A model generated the notes under the pieces. It saw only the letters and a list, made by a program, of their open reading frames with translations, searched no databases and had not been told where the DNA came from. Made by a program: the position numbers and the translations under genes. A stretch of DNA of 64,000 bases from an uncultured Lachnospiraceae bacterium (lineage in GTDB: Bacteria > Bacillota > Clostridia > Eubacteriales > Anaerofustaceae), in the NCBI GenBank assembly GCA_944381375.1, contig CALWKX010000019.1, positions 1-64,000 of the forward strand, given 5' to 3'. Shown one piece after another: positions 55,151 to 63,853 of this stretch (position 1 is the first letter of the stretch; each line of letters starts with the position of its first letter).

Positions 55151-56138
55151 TCTGAACCTTCTTTCTCAAATAAGGCACACTTGTACCGGGAACAAGCTTT
55201 TCCGCTTCAGTAAGATCTCCGCTAAGAATCAGCCTTCGTACTTCACTTGCGCTTATCGGGACGCTGCCGCCAACTCTTTCAAGTTGTATTAATTCCATAC
55301 CATACTGCGGCAATATTTTTTTCATCTGCAAATTATATGCGGCAGTAATCTCACTAAACGGCTCGCTTCCGACAAAGCGTTTTTTTATACCCAAAGGCTT
55401 GGCAAAATGCTCGCAAAAAATTCTTAAATCAAGCTCCATGTATACTTCATCAGCGCTTGTGCGCTCTTTAAGAAAGTAAGAAGGAAAAGTCGCGGAAGAT
55501 ATCAAATACGGTCCTGTAGAAAGCACATAAGCATTATCAAGATGCTTAAGTCCTTTACTCACCATTTCAAACCGTTCGCTTGCGCTGAACAGGCTTTTAT
55601 CTTCAGAAACAACAAACACAAATAAACGGCTACACCTGGCAGCAGCAGTCTCAGCCAAATAAAGATGACCTTTTGTAAACGGATTGCAGTTCATAACTAT
55701 ACCAGCGCTGTCTTCACAAGCAATATCGCCATAATTTTCAATAAATTTTGTTATGCCGTTTTTCTTGTTTTCCAACAGGCACACTTGTTTCGTAGCAACT
55801 ATAGGGTAAAAAAAGTACGGCAAAAAACGCGCTGCCGCATCAGGCTTTGTGTATATGAAAAGATGATCATATCCCTCTTTAGCGGCATTCTTAATAAGAT
55901 ATGTAAGCAAATCTCCGGTAAGTCCTTCGCCTTGATAATCTTCGTCCACTCCAAAGCAAAGAAGAATATTTTCTCTTCTCGAAGCCGTTGCAATTATTTT
56001 ATCTCCGTCTAAAACGCATACTGTATACTCTATGCCTTTATCTATCATCAAGTCCAAGCCTTCAAGGAAAGCTTGGACTTGATTCAGCATTCTGCCTTTT
56101 AGAGAATAAATTTCTATAACTGAATAATTTATATTCAT
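55143..56138 (-). CDS. citC: citrate lyase ligase (acetate:SH-acyl carrier)
   Basis: 331 residues. An N-terminal GNAT-like domain (about 1-130; FGVDEDYQGEGLTGDLLTYL) is followed by a nucleotidyltransferase domain with the adenylate-binding motif NCNPFTKGHLYLAE and SEVRRLILSGD. It acetylates the thiol of the lyase carrier protein with ATP and acetate, switching the enzyme on. The start overlaps the citF stop by 4 nt. Confidence 0.93.
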   Translation of the reverse strand: MNINYSVIEIYSLKGRMLNQVQAFLEGLDLMIDKGIEYTVCVLDGDKIIATASRRENILLCFGVDEDYQGEGLTGDLLTYLIKNAAKEGYDHLFIYTKPDAAARFLPYFFYPIVATKQVCLLENKKNGITKFIENYGDIACEDSAGIVMNCNPFTKGHLYLAETAAARCSRLFVFVVSEDKSLFSASERFEMVSKGLKHLDNAYVLSTGPYLISSATFPSYFLKERTSADEVYMELDLRIFCEHFAKPLGIKKRFVGSEPFSEITAAYNLQMKKILPQYGMELIQLERVGGSVPISASEVRRLILSGDLTEAEKLVPGTSVPYLRKKVQNV

Positions 56139-57535
56139 ATCATTCGGATCGTATCTATGAGGCTGGCGTCGCGGTACAAAACGTTCGCGATAACCTTTCC
56201 CTTAGCCCTTTCGATTTTAGCTTCACCGCAAATCGAATCCGCTTTTTTCTTTAAATCGAATATATCGACTACCGGCAGACCCGCGTCTTTGAGTCTGTCT
56301 CTCAGCTCAGTCCGCAACGGATTGATAGCTATACCGCGCTGAGTGACCAATACGTCTACTGTATTACCGGGAGTTGAAATGCAAGTAACTCTGTCGGTTA
56401 TTACGGATACCCTTGCACGAACTAAAGGAGCAATAATCATTGTAAGCTTAGCGCCCGCAGCGGCGTCGCTGTGTCCTCCGCTGCCTCCCATTATACATCC
56501 TGAAGAATCAGTATGTACATTCACATTAAAGTCAGTATCGATTTCAGTAGCGCCAAGAATTACAACATCCAAAGAATTTACAAGATTGCTTTTCACATCC
56601 GGACTCGCGTAATGTTCAGCGCTGACTTCCTTATGTTTCGGATTGGTCCTCAAAGAATTAACGGCATCTAAATCAAAACACTGCACGTCCATGAGCGATT
56701 CAAAACAGCCGCAGTTGAGCATATCTACCATATAACCGGTAATGCCTCCCATACAGTAACTGCCTGTAATTTTTTCCGCAAGCATAATATCTTTTAAATA
56801 TTTAGCAGCAGCAAGCGAAGCTCCGCCGGCCCCTGTTTGGAAAGAAAAACCGTCCTTAAGCAAAGAAGAAGCTTTGATAACTTTTGCCGCATAATCAGCC
56901 ATAACAAGTCCTACAGGATCCCGCGTTATCTTAGTGGTCCCTGAAACTATTCCAGATGGGTTACCAATTTTATCAACATTAACCACATAATCTATATTTG
57001 TTTCAGGAATGGAATAATCATACATTGGATAATCAACTATGTTATCCGTCACTACTACTACCTTATCGGCGCACATTGCGTCAGCAAAGGCATAACCCAA
57101 AGATCCGCACGCTGATTTGCCGTTTTTGCCCGTAATATTGCCCATTTTATCAGAGCTCGGAGCGGCGACGAACGCCACGTCAATATGAGATCGTCCGCTT
57201 ATTATATCGGCAGGCCTGCCTCCATGAGTACGGAATATAATCGGATTTTTAAGTATACCCTGTGATAATTGTTTTCCGACTCCAGTGCTTATGTAATCAG
57301 TTTCGATTCCCGTAATAACGCCGTTTTTGATATGTTCAATAACAGGAAGATGTATATCGAACAAAGAACTTGCATGAAGATTTATATCCTTGATACCCAT
57401 TGCGGCTATTTCATCAACAACTGCGTTAAGCACATAGTCGCCGTTTCGCAAGTGGTGATGAAATGAAATAGTCATGCCGTCTTTTAAGCCGCAAAGCGTT
57501 ATGGCTTCTTTTAAATTTTTTACAAGCTTGCTCAT
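56135..57535 (-). CDS. citF: citrate lyase alpha subunit (acyl-transferase)
   Basis: 466-residue CoA-transferase-type subunit that swaps acetyl for the citryl (or citramalyl) group on the carrier. Motifs: ISFHHHLRNGDYVLN, FRTHGGRPADIISG, VDVAFVAAPSSDKMGN, SFQTGAGGASLAAAKYL and MGGSGGHSDAAAGAKL. It is about 40 residues shorter than the enterobacterial protein. It overlaps citE by 4 nt. Confidence 0.94.
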   Translation of the reverse strand: MSKLVKNLKEAITLCGLKDGMTISFHHHLRNGDYVLNAVVDEIAAMGIKDINLHASSLFDIHLPVIEHIKNGVITGIETDYISTGVGKQLSQGILKNPIIFRTHGGRPADIISGRSHIDVAFVAAPSSDKMGNITGKNGKSACGSLGYAFADAMCADKVVVVTDNIVDYPMYDYSIPETNIDYVVNVDKIGNPSGIVSGTTKITRDPVGLVMADYAAKVIKASSLLKDGFSFQTGAGGASLAAAKYLKDIMLAEKITGSYCMGGITGYMVDMLNCGCFESLMDVQCFDLDAVNSLRTNPKHKEVSAEHYASPDVKSNLVNSLDVVILGATEIDTDFNVNVHTDSSGCIMGGSGGHSDAAAGAKLTMIIAPLVRARVSVITDRVTCISTPGNTVDVLVTQRGIAINPLRTELRDRLKDAGLPVVDIFDLKKKADSICGEAKIERAKGKVIANVLYRDASLIDTIRMI

Positions 57536-58410
57536 CGCGCCGAACCTCCCTTGATTGATTCATATGCGGCAATTACCTGATTTGCGCGAAGCACTATGGG
57601 CGCGTCTATCATCTTGCCTCTCAAAGATATAGCTCCCTTACCTTGCTTTTTGGCTGTCTCGATAGCTTCAAGCACTTCATAGGCGTAATCAACCTCTTCC
57701 TGAGTCGGACTGAATACTTCATTGATACCTTTTACATGCCGCGGAGCTATTGAAGCTTTTCCGGTAAAGCCCAGCGATTTAGCTTTTTTCGCATCAACAA
57801 TCAAACCTTCATCATCATTAACATCCGTAAACGGCGTGTCATACACATCTTTGCCGGCCGCTCTGGCAGCGTTTACCATACGGCATCGCGCATAGAATAT
57901 CTCATCGCCTTCTTTCGTTCTCACGCAGCATAAGTCTGCGGTTAAATCTTCACCGCCAAGAAAAATAGCAACTACTCTTTCATCTGCAACGGCTATCTCA
58001 TATGCATTTTCCACGCCCATAGCAGTTTCGATAAGTGGTATAAGCTTGACAGTGCCTTCAGGAATACCTGATTTTTGCTCAATCGCAGTCATATAATCGG
58101 AAAGCTTTTTCACATATTCAGCATTCGTGACTTTCGTAGGCATTATCATCGATGGCTTAAGCGGAATTATTTCGTCAAGATCTTTCGACCAGAAGCCGTT
58201 TTCGTCAATACTGTTTATCCTTACGACAATCTCCGTATTGCCGTAATCCATGTATTTTAGTGCATTGCGTACTAATATCCGAGCTGCATCTTTTTCATCG
58301 GGAGAAACCGCATCTTCAAGATCGAAAATAACAGCGTCTGCGCCGAAAACATCTGCGTTTATGAGCATATTCGGATTATTTCCCGGAAGAAACAACATTG
58401 ATCTTCTCAT
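57532..58410 (-). CDS. citE: citrate lyase beta subunit (citryl lyase)
   Basis: 292-residue TIM-barrel lyase that cleaves the acyl-carrier-bound substrate into a 2-oxoacid and acetyl carrier. RRSMLFLPGNNPNMLINADV, DAVIFDLEDAVSPDEKDAAR and IPLIETAMGVENAYEIA (metal-binding Glu) are typical. Sequence reading cannot tell citrate from citramalate specificity. It starts 1 nt after citD. Confidence 0.94.
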   Translation of the reverse strand: MRRSMLFLPGNNPNMLINADVFGADAVIFDLEDAVSPDEKDAARILVRNALKYMDYGNTEIVVRINSIDENGFWSKDLDEIIPLKPSMIMPTKVTNAEYVKKLSDYMTAIEQKSGIPEGTVKLIPLIETAMGVENAYEIAVADERVVAIFLGGEDLTADLCCVRTKEGDEIFYARCRMVNAARAAGKDVYDTPFTDVNDDEGLIVDAKKAKSLGFTGKASIAPRHVKGINEVFSPTQEEVDYAYEVLEAIETAKKQGKGAISLRGKMIDAPIVLRANQVIAAYESIKGGSAR

Positions 58411-58411
58411 T

Positions 58412-58684
58412 TTATATGCCTCCGTTCGAAGCGCGTTTTAAAGCAGTTTCCATACGTGCTCTTATTGTGCAGTCAAGAGCCCCTCTGTCGTTTACCATTA
58501 TTTTTGCATCTTTAACGCCAAACTCGCTTAATACTTCTGTTATCGTATTTCTGATTGACGTCTCAAACCTATCAGAAACAACAGAATCTATCTGTATGTC
58601 AATACCGCCGCTGCCGGGCGCTACTTCAATATATATATCGCTTGATTCCATAGTGCCCGCAGCCGCTTTTTCATTTATTTTCAT
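58412..58684 (-). CDS. citD: citrate lyase acyl carrier (gamma) subunit
   Basis: 90-residue carrier protein that bears the phosphoribosyl-dephospho-CoA group on a serine, probably in VAPGSGGIDIQID (about residues 22-34). AAGGTGG precedes its start. It is 11 nt downstream of the fumarase beta gene, so lyase and dehydratase genes form one transcript. Confidence 0.92.
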   Translation of the reverse strand: MKINEKAAAGTMESSDIYIEVAPGSGGIDIQIDSVVSDRFETSIRNTITEVLSEFGVKDAKIMVNDRGALDCTIRARMETALKRASNGGI

Positions 58685-58695
58685 ACTGATCCACC

Positions 58696-59250
58696 TTATA
58701 TTTCGCGGTATTTAGCCGTTTCTATTTCATATGCATTATTCCCCTGTGTATCAATTACTACAACCGCAGGAAAATCTTCCACATAATATCTTTGGATTGC
58801 CTCAGGGCCTAAATCTTCATAGCAGACCATTTCACATTTTTTGATACTTTTTGATATTAATGCGGCAACCCCGCCAACTGCCGCGAAATACACAGCTTTA
58901 TTACGTTTCATAGCTTCTATAACTTCGCTGCCTCTTTTCCCTTTGCCTATCATGCCTCTCATGCCCAAATCCAAAAGAGCCGGAGTATAAGGATCCATGC
59001 GGTAGCTTGAAGTAGGACCTGCTGATCCCACAGCATAACCAGGCTTAGCAGGAGTCGGTCCCACGTAATAAATAAGCTGATCCTTTAAATCTACAGGCAA
59101 AGTTTCGCCCTTCTGAATACATTCATACAAACGCTTATGCGCTGCATCTCTACCAGTATAAATAATACCGCTCATAAGCACTGTATCGCCGGCTTTCAAC
59201 GACACGGCAGTTTTTTCATCTAATGGAAGCTGGATTTTTATATTCGCCAT
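58696..59250 (-). CDS. class I fumarase-type dehydratase, beta subunit
   Basis: 184 residues from ATG 59250, preceded by GGAGGG; the longer open frame to 59307 lacks a start signal and overlaps the alpha gene. It corresponds to the C-terminal half of FumA/TtdB: YYVGPTPAKPGYAVGSAGPT, then SSYRMDPY and IGKGKRGSEVIEAM. With the alpha subunit it forms an oxygen-sensitive 4Fe-4S hydro-lyase. Substrates in this class include fumarate/malate, tartrate and mesaconate/citramalate. Confidence 0.92.
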   Translation of the reverse strand: MANIKIQLPLDEKTAVSLKAGDTVLMSGIIYTGRDAAHKRLYECIQKGETLPVDLKDQLIYYVGPTPAKPGYAVGSAGPTSSYRMDPYTPALLDLGMRGMIGKGKRGSEVIEAMKRNKAVYFAAVGGVAALISKSIKKCEMVCYEDLGPEAIQRYYVEDFPAVVVIDTQGNNAYEIETAKYREI

Positions 59251-59275
59251 ATTACTTACCCTCCTAACACTTTGA

Positions 59276-60121
59276 TTAAAGTTCGCCTTCCGCGTGCCTT
59301 GCCGCATGGCAGCACAAATTGACGGCTACAGGCATAGACGCAATGTGCGTAGGATAAAACTCAACATTCACAGCAAGAGCGGTAGTCCTGCCTCCCAAAC
59401 CGGCGGGACCTATACCAAGCTTATTGACTTCATTGAGCAATTCTTCCTCAAGGCGAGCATAATTTGGATCCGGATTATGCTCTCCTATTTTTCTCAAAAG
59501 CGCTTTTTTTGCAATAAGACAAGCCGTCTCAAACGTACCGCCGATTCCGACTCCAACCACCATCGGAGGACATGAATTAGGACCTGCATTAGATACTACA
59601 TCCAACACATATTTTTTTGCCCCTTCGAGCCCCGCCGCCGGAGCGAATAATTTAACGCTACTCATATTTTCACTGCCAAAACCTTTTGCAGTCACGCTTA
59701 TTTTCAGCTTATCGCCTTCTACAATACGCGTATGTATGACCGCAGGCGTGTTGTCCTTTGTATTTGAGCGATCAAAAATCGGATCTTTAACTACGGATTT
59801 TCTTAAATATCCATCAATATAGGCCTGTCTCACCCCTTCATTGACAGCATCTTCAAAACTTCCGTTTATAATATGCACTTCCTGCCCAAATTCTACAAAA
59901 ACAACAGCCATCCCGGTGTCCTGACAAATAGCAACCTGTTCTTGTTTGGCAATGATATTGTTTTCAATAATTTGATCCAATACATTCACGCCTGTATCAG
60001 AAGGCTCCTTAGCTTTAAAATCGTTAAGAGCCTTCAGCACATCTTCGCCTATTTCACAATTGGCTTTAATTAAAAGCTGCTTTACCTTACGAGTTACATC
60101 TTCAGCATTAATTTGTCTCAA
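59276..60121 (-). CDS. class I fumarase-type dehydratase, alpha subunit
   Basis: 281 residues from TTG 60121, chosen because AAGGGGG lies 7 nt before it and RQINAEDVTRKVKQ is the normal family start; a GTG at 60157 would add 12 residues. Cluster cysteines are in AICQDTGMAVV, GPNSCPPMVVGVG and VNLCCHAARHAEG. Two-subunit forms like this serve as fumarase, tartrate dehydratase or, in glutamate-fermenting clostridia, mesaconase. Context with a citrate/citramalate-type lyase leaves fumarase and mesaconase as the best options. Confidence 0.92.
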   Translation of the reverse strand: MRQINAEDVTRKVKQLLIKANCEIGEDVLKALNDFKAKEPSDTGVNVLDQIIENNIIAKQEQVAICQDTGMAVVFVEFGQEVHIINGSFEDAVNEGVRQAYIDGYLRKSVVKDPIFDRSNTKDNTPAVIHTRIVEGDKLKISVTAKGFGSENMSSVKLFAPAAGLEGAKKYVLDVVSNAGPNSCPPMVVGVGIGGTFETACLIAKKALLRKIGEHNPDPNYARLEEELLNEVNKLGIGPAGLGGRTTALAVNVEFYPTHIASMPVAVNLCCHAARHAEGEL

Positions 60122-60233
60122 AGCGGCTACCCCCTTGATTATTTTATCACGCAACACAGATGTTAACGTGTTTATATATTATAACATTTTTCTTATATAT
60201 ATTTCAACAATTAAGCAATATAAGAATTTTCTT

Positions 60234-61577
60234 TTATTTTGTAAGCTCCAGCGCTGCATCAACCTGAGCAGGGCAAGTGCCTACATATGACATGTAATCA
60301 AAAGCATCGTCGAGTTCCTTTTGAGTGAGAGCTGCCATTATAACCTCGTCTTTTTGTATCAGACTTTTCACAGGAATCTTTTCTTTGAAAGCTTTCATCG
60401 CATAATCATACAATCTTTGATGACCTTCATAGCGGTTTATATTCTTAGTCGTAAGCACCATCATCACATGTTCAAGCATGACAGAACCATGCGTCAACTC
60501 CAGATTTTCCATCATCTTATCAGGATAAACCTCAAGCTTGCCAAGTATTTCGATTCCATAATGCAATATCCTTTCGCACATATTGCAAATTGCTGCCATA
60601 GCGTAATCATTTTGATAATAAGCCATAAAGTCGCGCTCATGATACTGAGCCATTGTCGAAAGCACATTAGTGAGCTGGCTCGCGCAAGTACGTGCAATTG
60701 CTATCATTGTTTCAAGCCCCCACGGATTACGTTTTTGAGGCATTGTAGATGAGCCTATATTTCCATAAGTCCATGGTTCTGCAATTTCACCTATCTCAGT
60801 CCTTGACATCTCAAACAATTCGGTTGCAATTTTGCCCATAGTGCCTGTTGTGCTTACAATATCCGACATCATCTCTACCATTGTATCGCGGGAAGTCTGC
60901 ATGGACACAGGAGTCCATCCCATATTCAAGTATTTGCCCAATAATTCATTGAGTTCAAGACCTCTTGAGCCAAGAGTGCTTAATCCACCTGCGGCGCCGT
61001 ACATATTAGCTACAAAAGTACGCCCTGCACATTCCTGAATACGTGTAATCTGTCTGTTCATCTCCATAAGCCAATTCGCTACTTTTGCTCCGAATGTAAT
61101 AGGCACTGCATGCTGGTTATGAGTTCTTCCTACCATTGGCGTATTCTTATATTTCTTCGCTAAATCTCTCAGAATTTCACGCACACTGTACATTTCGTCT
61201 AATATAATTTTATATGCATCGCGAAGTTTTAAAAGCACAGTATTATCGTAAATATCAGGAGTAGATGCTGCATAATGTATTACATTTTTTGCTGGGTCAT
61301 CTCCAAACGACTGCTTCCATGCAGCAAGGAACGAGACAACGGGATGGCCCCCTGTTTCAACCATTTTTTCATCATATATTTTCAGGTCTATGTTGTCCAA
61401 AGAAATCATGGAACTGATTTTTTCAGCATCCCTTTCAGATACCAATCCCATTTCAGCTTCAGCTTTTGCTATTGCGGCCTCTACGCGGCACATGCACAAA
61501 AGCGTATTTTCCTTGCAGAAAATTTTTCTCATCTTATCGCTTTCCCAGAATTCACCTTCATTAATATAAATTGACAT
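60234..61577 (-). CDS. aspartase/fumarase superfamily lyase (PurB/CMLE-like)
   Basis: 447 residues. Superfamily motifs: general-acid region GRTHNQHAVPITFG, second conserved block STPDIYDNTVLLKL where many relatives have TSxD, and the signature GNIGSSTMPQKRNPWGLE with Gln in place of the His usual in adenylosuccinate lyase. It is the first gene of the fumarase-citrate lyase operon and not near purine genes, so a catabolic role, releasing or using fumarate from an aspartate-like compound, is likelier than purine synthesis (inference). Annotation as PurB is the alternative. Confidence 0.8.
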   Translation of the reverse strand: MSIYINEGEFWESDKMRKIFCKENTLLCMCRVEAAIAKAEAEMGLVSERDAEKISSMISLDNIDLKIYDEKMVETGGHPVVSFLAAWKQSFGDDPAKNVIHYAASTPDIYDNTVLLKLRDAYKIILDEMYSVREILRDLAKKYKNTPMVGRTHNQHAVPITFGAKVANWLMEMNRQITRIQECAGRTFVANMYGAAGGLSTLGSRGLELNELLGKYLNMGWTPVSMQTSRDTMVEMMSDIVSTTGTMGKIATELFEMSRTEIGEIAEPWTYGNIGSSTMPQKRNPWGLETMIAIARTCASQLTNVLSTMAQYHERDFMAYYQNDYAMAAICNMCERILHYGIEILGKLEVYPDKMMENLELTHGSVMLEHVMMVLTTKNINRYEGHQRLYDYAMKAFKEKIPVKSLIQKDEVIMAALTQKELDDAFDYMSYVGTCPAQVDAALELTK

Positions 61578-61987
61578 ACATTTTTCCTTCCCGATTCCAA
61601 GAATCTAATAATTATCTCTAAACAAACTATATCATATATTTACTTTAACAAGCTATATATAATTTAAATAGGTAGTATAAAAATTTTTTAAATAGTTCAT
61701 TATAAAATATATCATCAGCTCATCAATAAATATACTTTGTCATATGAAATCTGCCCTGTAAACACGTGCTTCGCAATATGTTTGAACTTTATATCTTAAA
61801 TATCATATATTTAAAAATTACAACATAATATGACTCCATTAGTAAACATGGCTTGTACGGCAACAGGATTTATTAAAAGCTCCTGACTACCAAGCAAGAT
61901 TACAATCAATGATTCGTCATAAACACTCTTCTGCTTGAGAGAGAAAAAACCTTCTGAGCGCAAAACTTTGTATATCTATCGCCTGAA
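61578..61987. other. intergenic region before the lyase operon
   Basis: About 410 bp, AT-rich, with no supportable frame. It should contain the promoter of the lyase operon, but no clear -35/-10 pair is seen. A small palindrome GATTC-CAA-GAATC lies at about 61593-61605 in the leader, close to the start codon. Confidence 0.4.
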
Positions 61988-62037
61988 AAAACGAGCATCC
62001 ATAACAACTTTTTCTGCCGAAAATGAATGCTCGTTTT
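61988..62037 (-). terminator. terminator of the ABC gene remnant
   Basis: AAAACGAGCAT (61988-61998) pairs with ATGCTCGTTTT (62027-62037), 11 bp, followed by a T-run on the reverse strand. Confidence 0.8.
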
Positions 62038-62045
62038 GTTTTGAT

Positions 62046-63330
62046 TTATTCCTGTTCTAAAGCGCCGGTATAAAGTTTGTAATAAACGCCTTGCTTTTCA
62101 ATCAATCGTTCATGATTGCCACGCTCAATAATAGAGCCGTGATCAAGCACCATTATCACATCGGAATTCCGTACCGTAGACAAGCGATGCGCAATGACGA
62201 AAACCGTCCGCCCCTGCATCAGTCTATCCATACCCGCCTGTACCAACATCTCCGTTCTGGTGTCAATAGATGAAGTTGCTTCATCCAGAATCATAACGGG
62301 AGGATCAGCTACTGCGGCACGGGCAATAGAAATCAGCTGACGCTGTCCCTGAGACAGTCCGCTGCCATCCCCCTTCAGCACTGTATCATAACCTTGCGGC
62401 AACATACGAATGAAACTGTCAGCATTTGCCAGTTTTGCCGCTGATATGCACTGCTCATCCGTTGCATTCGGATTGCCGTAGCGCAGATTTTCCATGACCG
62501 TTCCAGTAAACAGATGAACGTCTTGCAAGACAATCCCCATGCTTCGCCTCAGGTCCGCTTTCCTGATTTTGTTGATGTTGATGCCGTCATACCGAATCTT
62601 GCCGTCAGCAATATCGTAGAACCGGTTAATCAGGTTAGTAATGGTTGTCTTGCCCGCTCCGGTAGCGCCTACAAAAGCGATTTTCTGTCCCGGTTCTGCA
62701 TAAAGCGTAATATCGTGCAGCACTTCTTTTTCTGGCGTATATCCAAAATCCACATGGTCTAATACCATACGGCCTTCCAGCTTCGTATATGTTAACGTTC
62801 CGTCACTATGCGGATGCTTCCAGGCCCATACCTCGGTATACTCACTGCACTCCACAAGTTCTCCATCTTTTTCGCGTACATTCACAAGCGTTACATATCC
62901 ATCATCAATTTCCGGTTTCTCGTCCATAAAATCAAATATGCGCTGCGCGCCTGCTAACGCCGTAATAATCGAATTGAATTGGTTCGCAATCTGAGAAATC
63001 GGATTGATAAAATTACGGGAAAGGGTCAAAAAGGATGCAATTGCACCAAGAGTCAGCGTATTAAAACCAAACAATCTAAGATTTGGCGTCCCTGCAATGG
63101 CCATATAACCGCCGATAAGAGCAATTAATACATACTGAACATAACCAAGCGCGTTCATCATTGGCATCATAGAATTAGCATATCCGTTTGCCTTTCCGGA
63201 ATTTGTTTTCCACACCTGATTGCATCGGCGAAGCTCCGATTTTGCTTCTTCTTCGTGGCAGAAAACTTTGATAACCTTCTGTCCGTTAACCATTTCCTCA
63301 ATATAAGCGTCAAGATCAGCAAGCGCCGTC
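62046..63330 (-). pseudogene. ABC transporter (fused permease/ATPase), 5'-truncated
   Basis: Encodes the C-terminal two thirds of a multidrug-type ABC half-transporter: the last membrane helices (ALIGGYMAIAGTPNLRLFGF) and a complete ATPase domain (Walker A VGATGAGKTTITNL, signature LSQGQRQLISIARAA, Walker B VMILDEATSSID, His-switch AHRLSTVRNSD). Homology starts at about DAYIEEMVNGQKVIKVFCHE, so the first roughly 200 residues with the first helices are absent. Upstream sequence stays open but is unrelated. ATG 63291-63293 is internal, not a family start. GC content is higher than in the neighbours, which suggests acquired DNA. The usual partner half-transporter is missing. Confidence 0.8.
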
Positions 63331-63389
63331 TTTGATATGCAAAATATGCATATTTGCTCCCTAAAAATAAAAGCTGCTGCGTTTTCCTT

Positions 63390-63405
63390 CAGCGCAAATG
63401 ATATA
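63390..63405. repeat. 16-bp direct repeat, copy 1
   Basis: CAGCGCAAATGATATA, identical to 63621-63636. The two copies flank about 215 bp of decayed sequence next to the ABC truncation point. Confidence 0.75.
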
Positions 63406-63620
63406 TCCGCCTCTGTTGTGTAATATCCGCGCCTTGCTTAATGCACTTATTTATGCTTGCTGACTCAGTTTTTTTCGAGATTATACAAGCAGGTCAATAA
63501 TATCCTTACCACAAGGGCGAACACGATAAGACGCACATGGATTATTGTTTAATATTGATTGAATCCATGAGTATTGAACATAAGAATCTGTATAAGGCGT
63601 CTGGTAGCTGTGAATTAAAT

Positions 63621-63636
63621 CAGCGCAAATGATATA
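63621..63636. repeat. 16-bp direct repeat, copy 2
   Basis: Second copy of CAGCGCAAATGATATA; see 63390-63405. Confidence 0.75.
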
Positions 63637-63853
63637 CTACAACTACATTACCTTAAAGTTTCTGAAGCCCAAAGACGGCTCTCATATGGTCAGGCGTGTC
63701 ATCCAGCCATTGAGAGCCGTTCTCTCTGCTATAATAATTGGCGAATATGTCTGTCAATTGACTCTTGGTTTAGCATTTTATTCACCGCTCACTTAGTATA
63801 GATAAGTATTTTCACAATATTTCTGTGCGCTCTTATGAAAGATACAGCTTTTG

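Larger units (their letters stand above)
63331..63853. other. decayed region between ABC remnant and flavodoxin
   Basis: No intact gene. Two reverse frames look like protein fragments. 63481-63636 (51 codons) includes LIHSYQTPYTDSYVQYSWIQ. 63653-63769 (38 codons) ends WLDDTPDHMRAVFGLQKL. Neither has a start signal and I cannot name the families. A 10-bp inverted repeat ACGGCTCTCA / TGAGAGCCGT (63675-63684 with 63711-63720) and a 16-bp direct repeat are present. Confidence 0.5.

Noticed and set aside
60234-61577. Calling the lyase PurB
   Set aside because: Motifs differ from canonical adenylosuccinate lyase and the neighbours are dehydratase and citrate-type lyase genes; kept as an alternative only.
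63481-63769. Two reverse-strand frames as real short genes
   Set aside because: No start codons with ribosome binding sites, interrupted by stops and flanked by repeats; treated as fragments.
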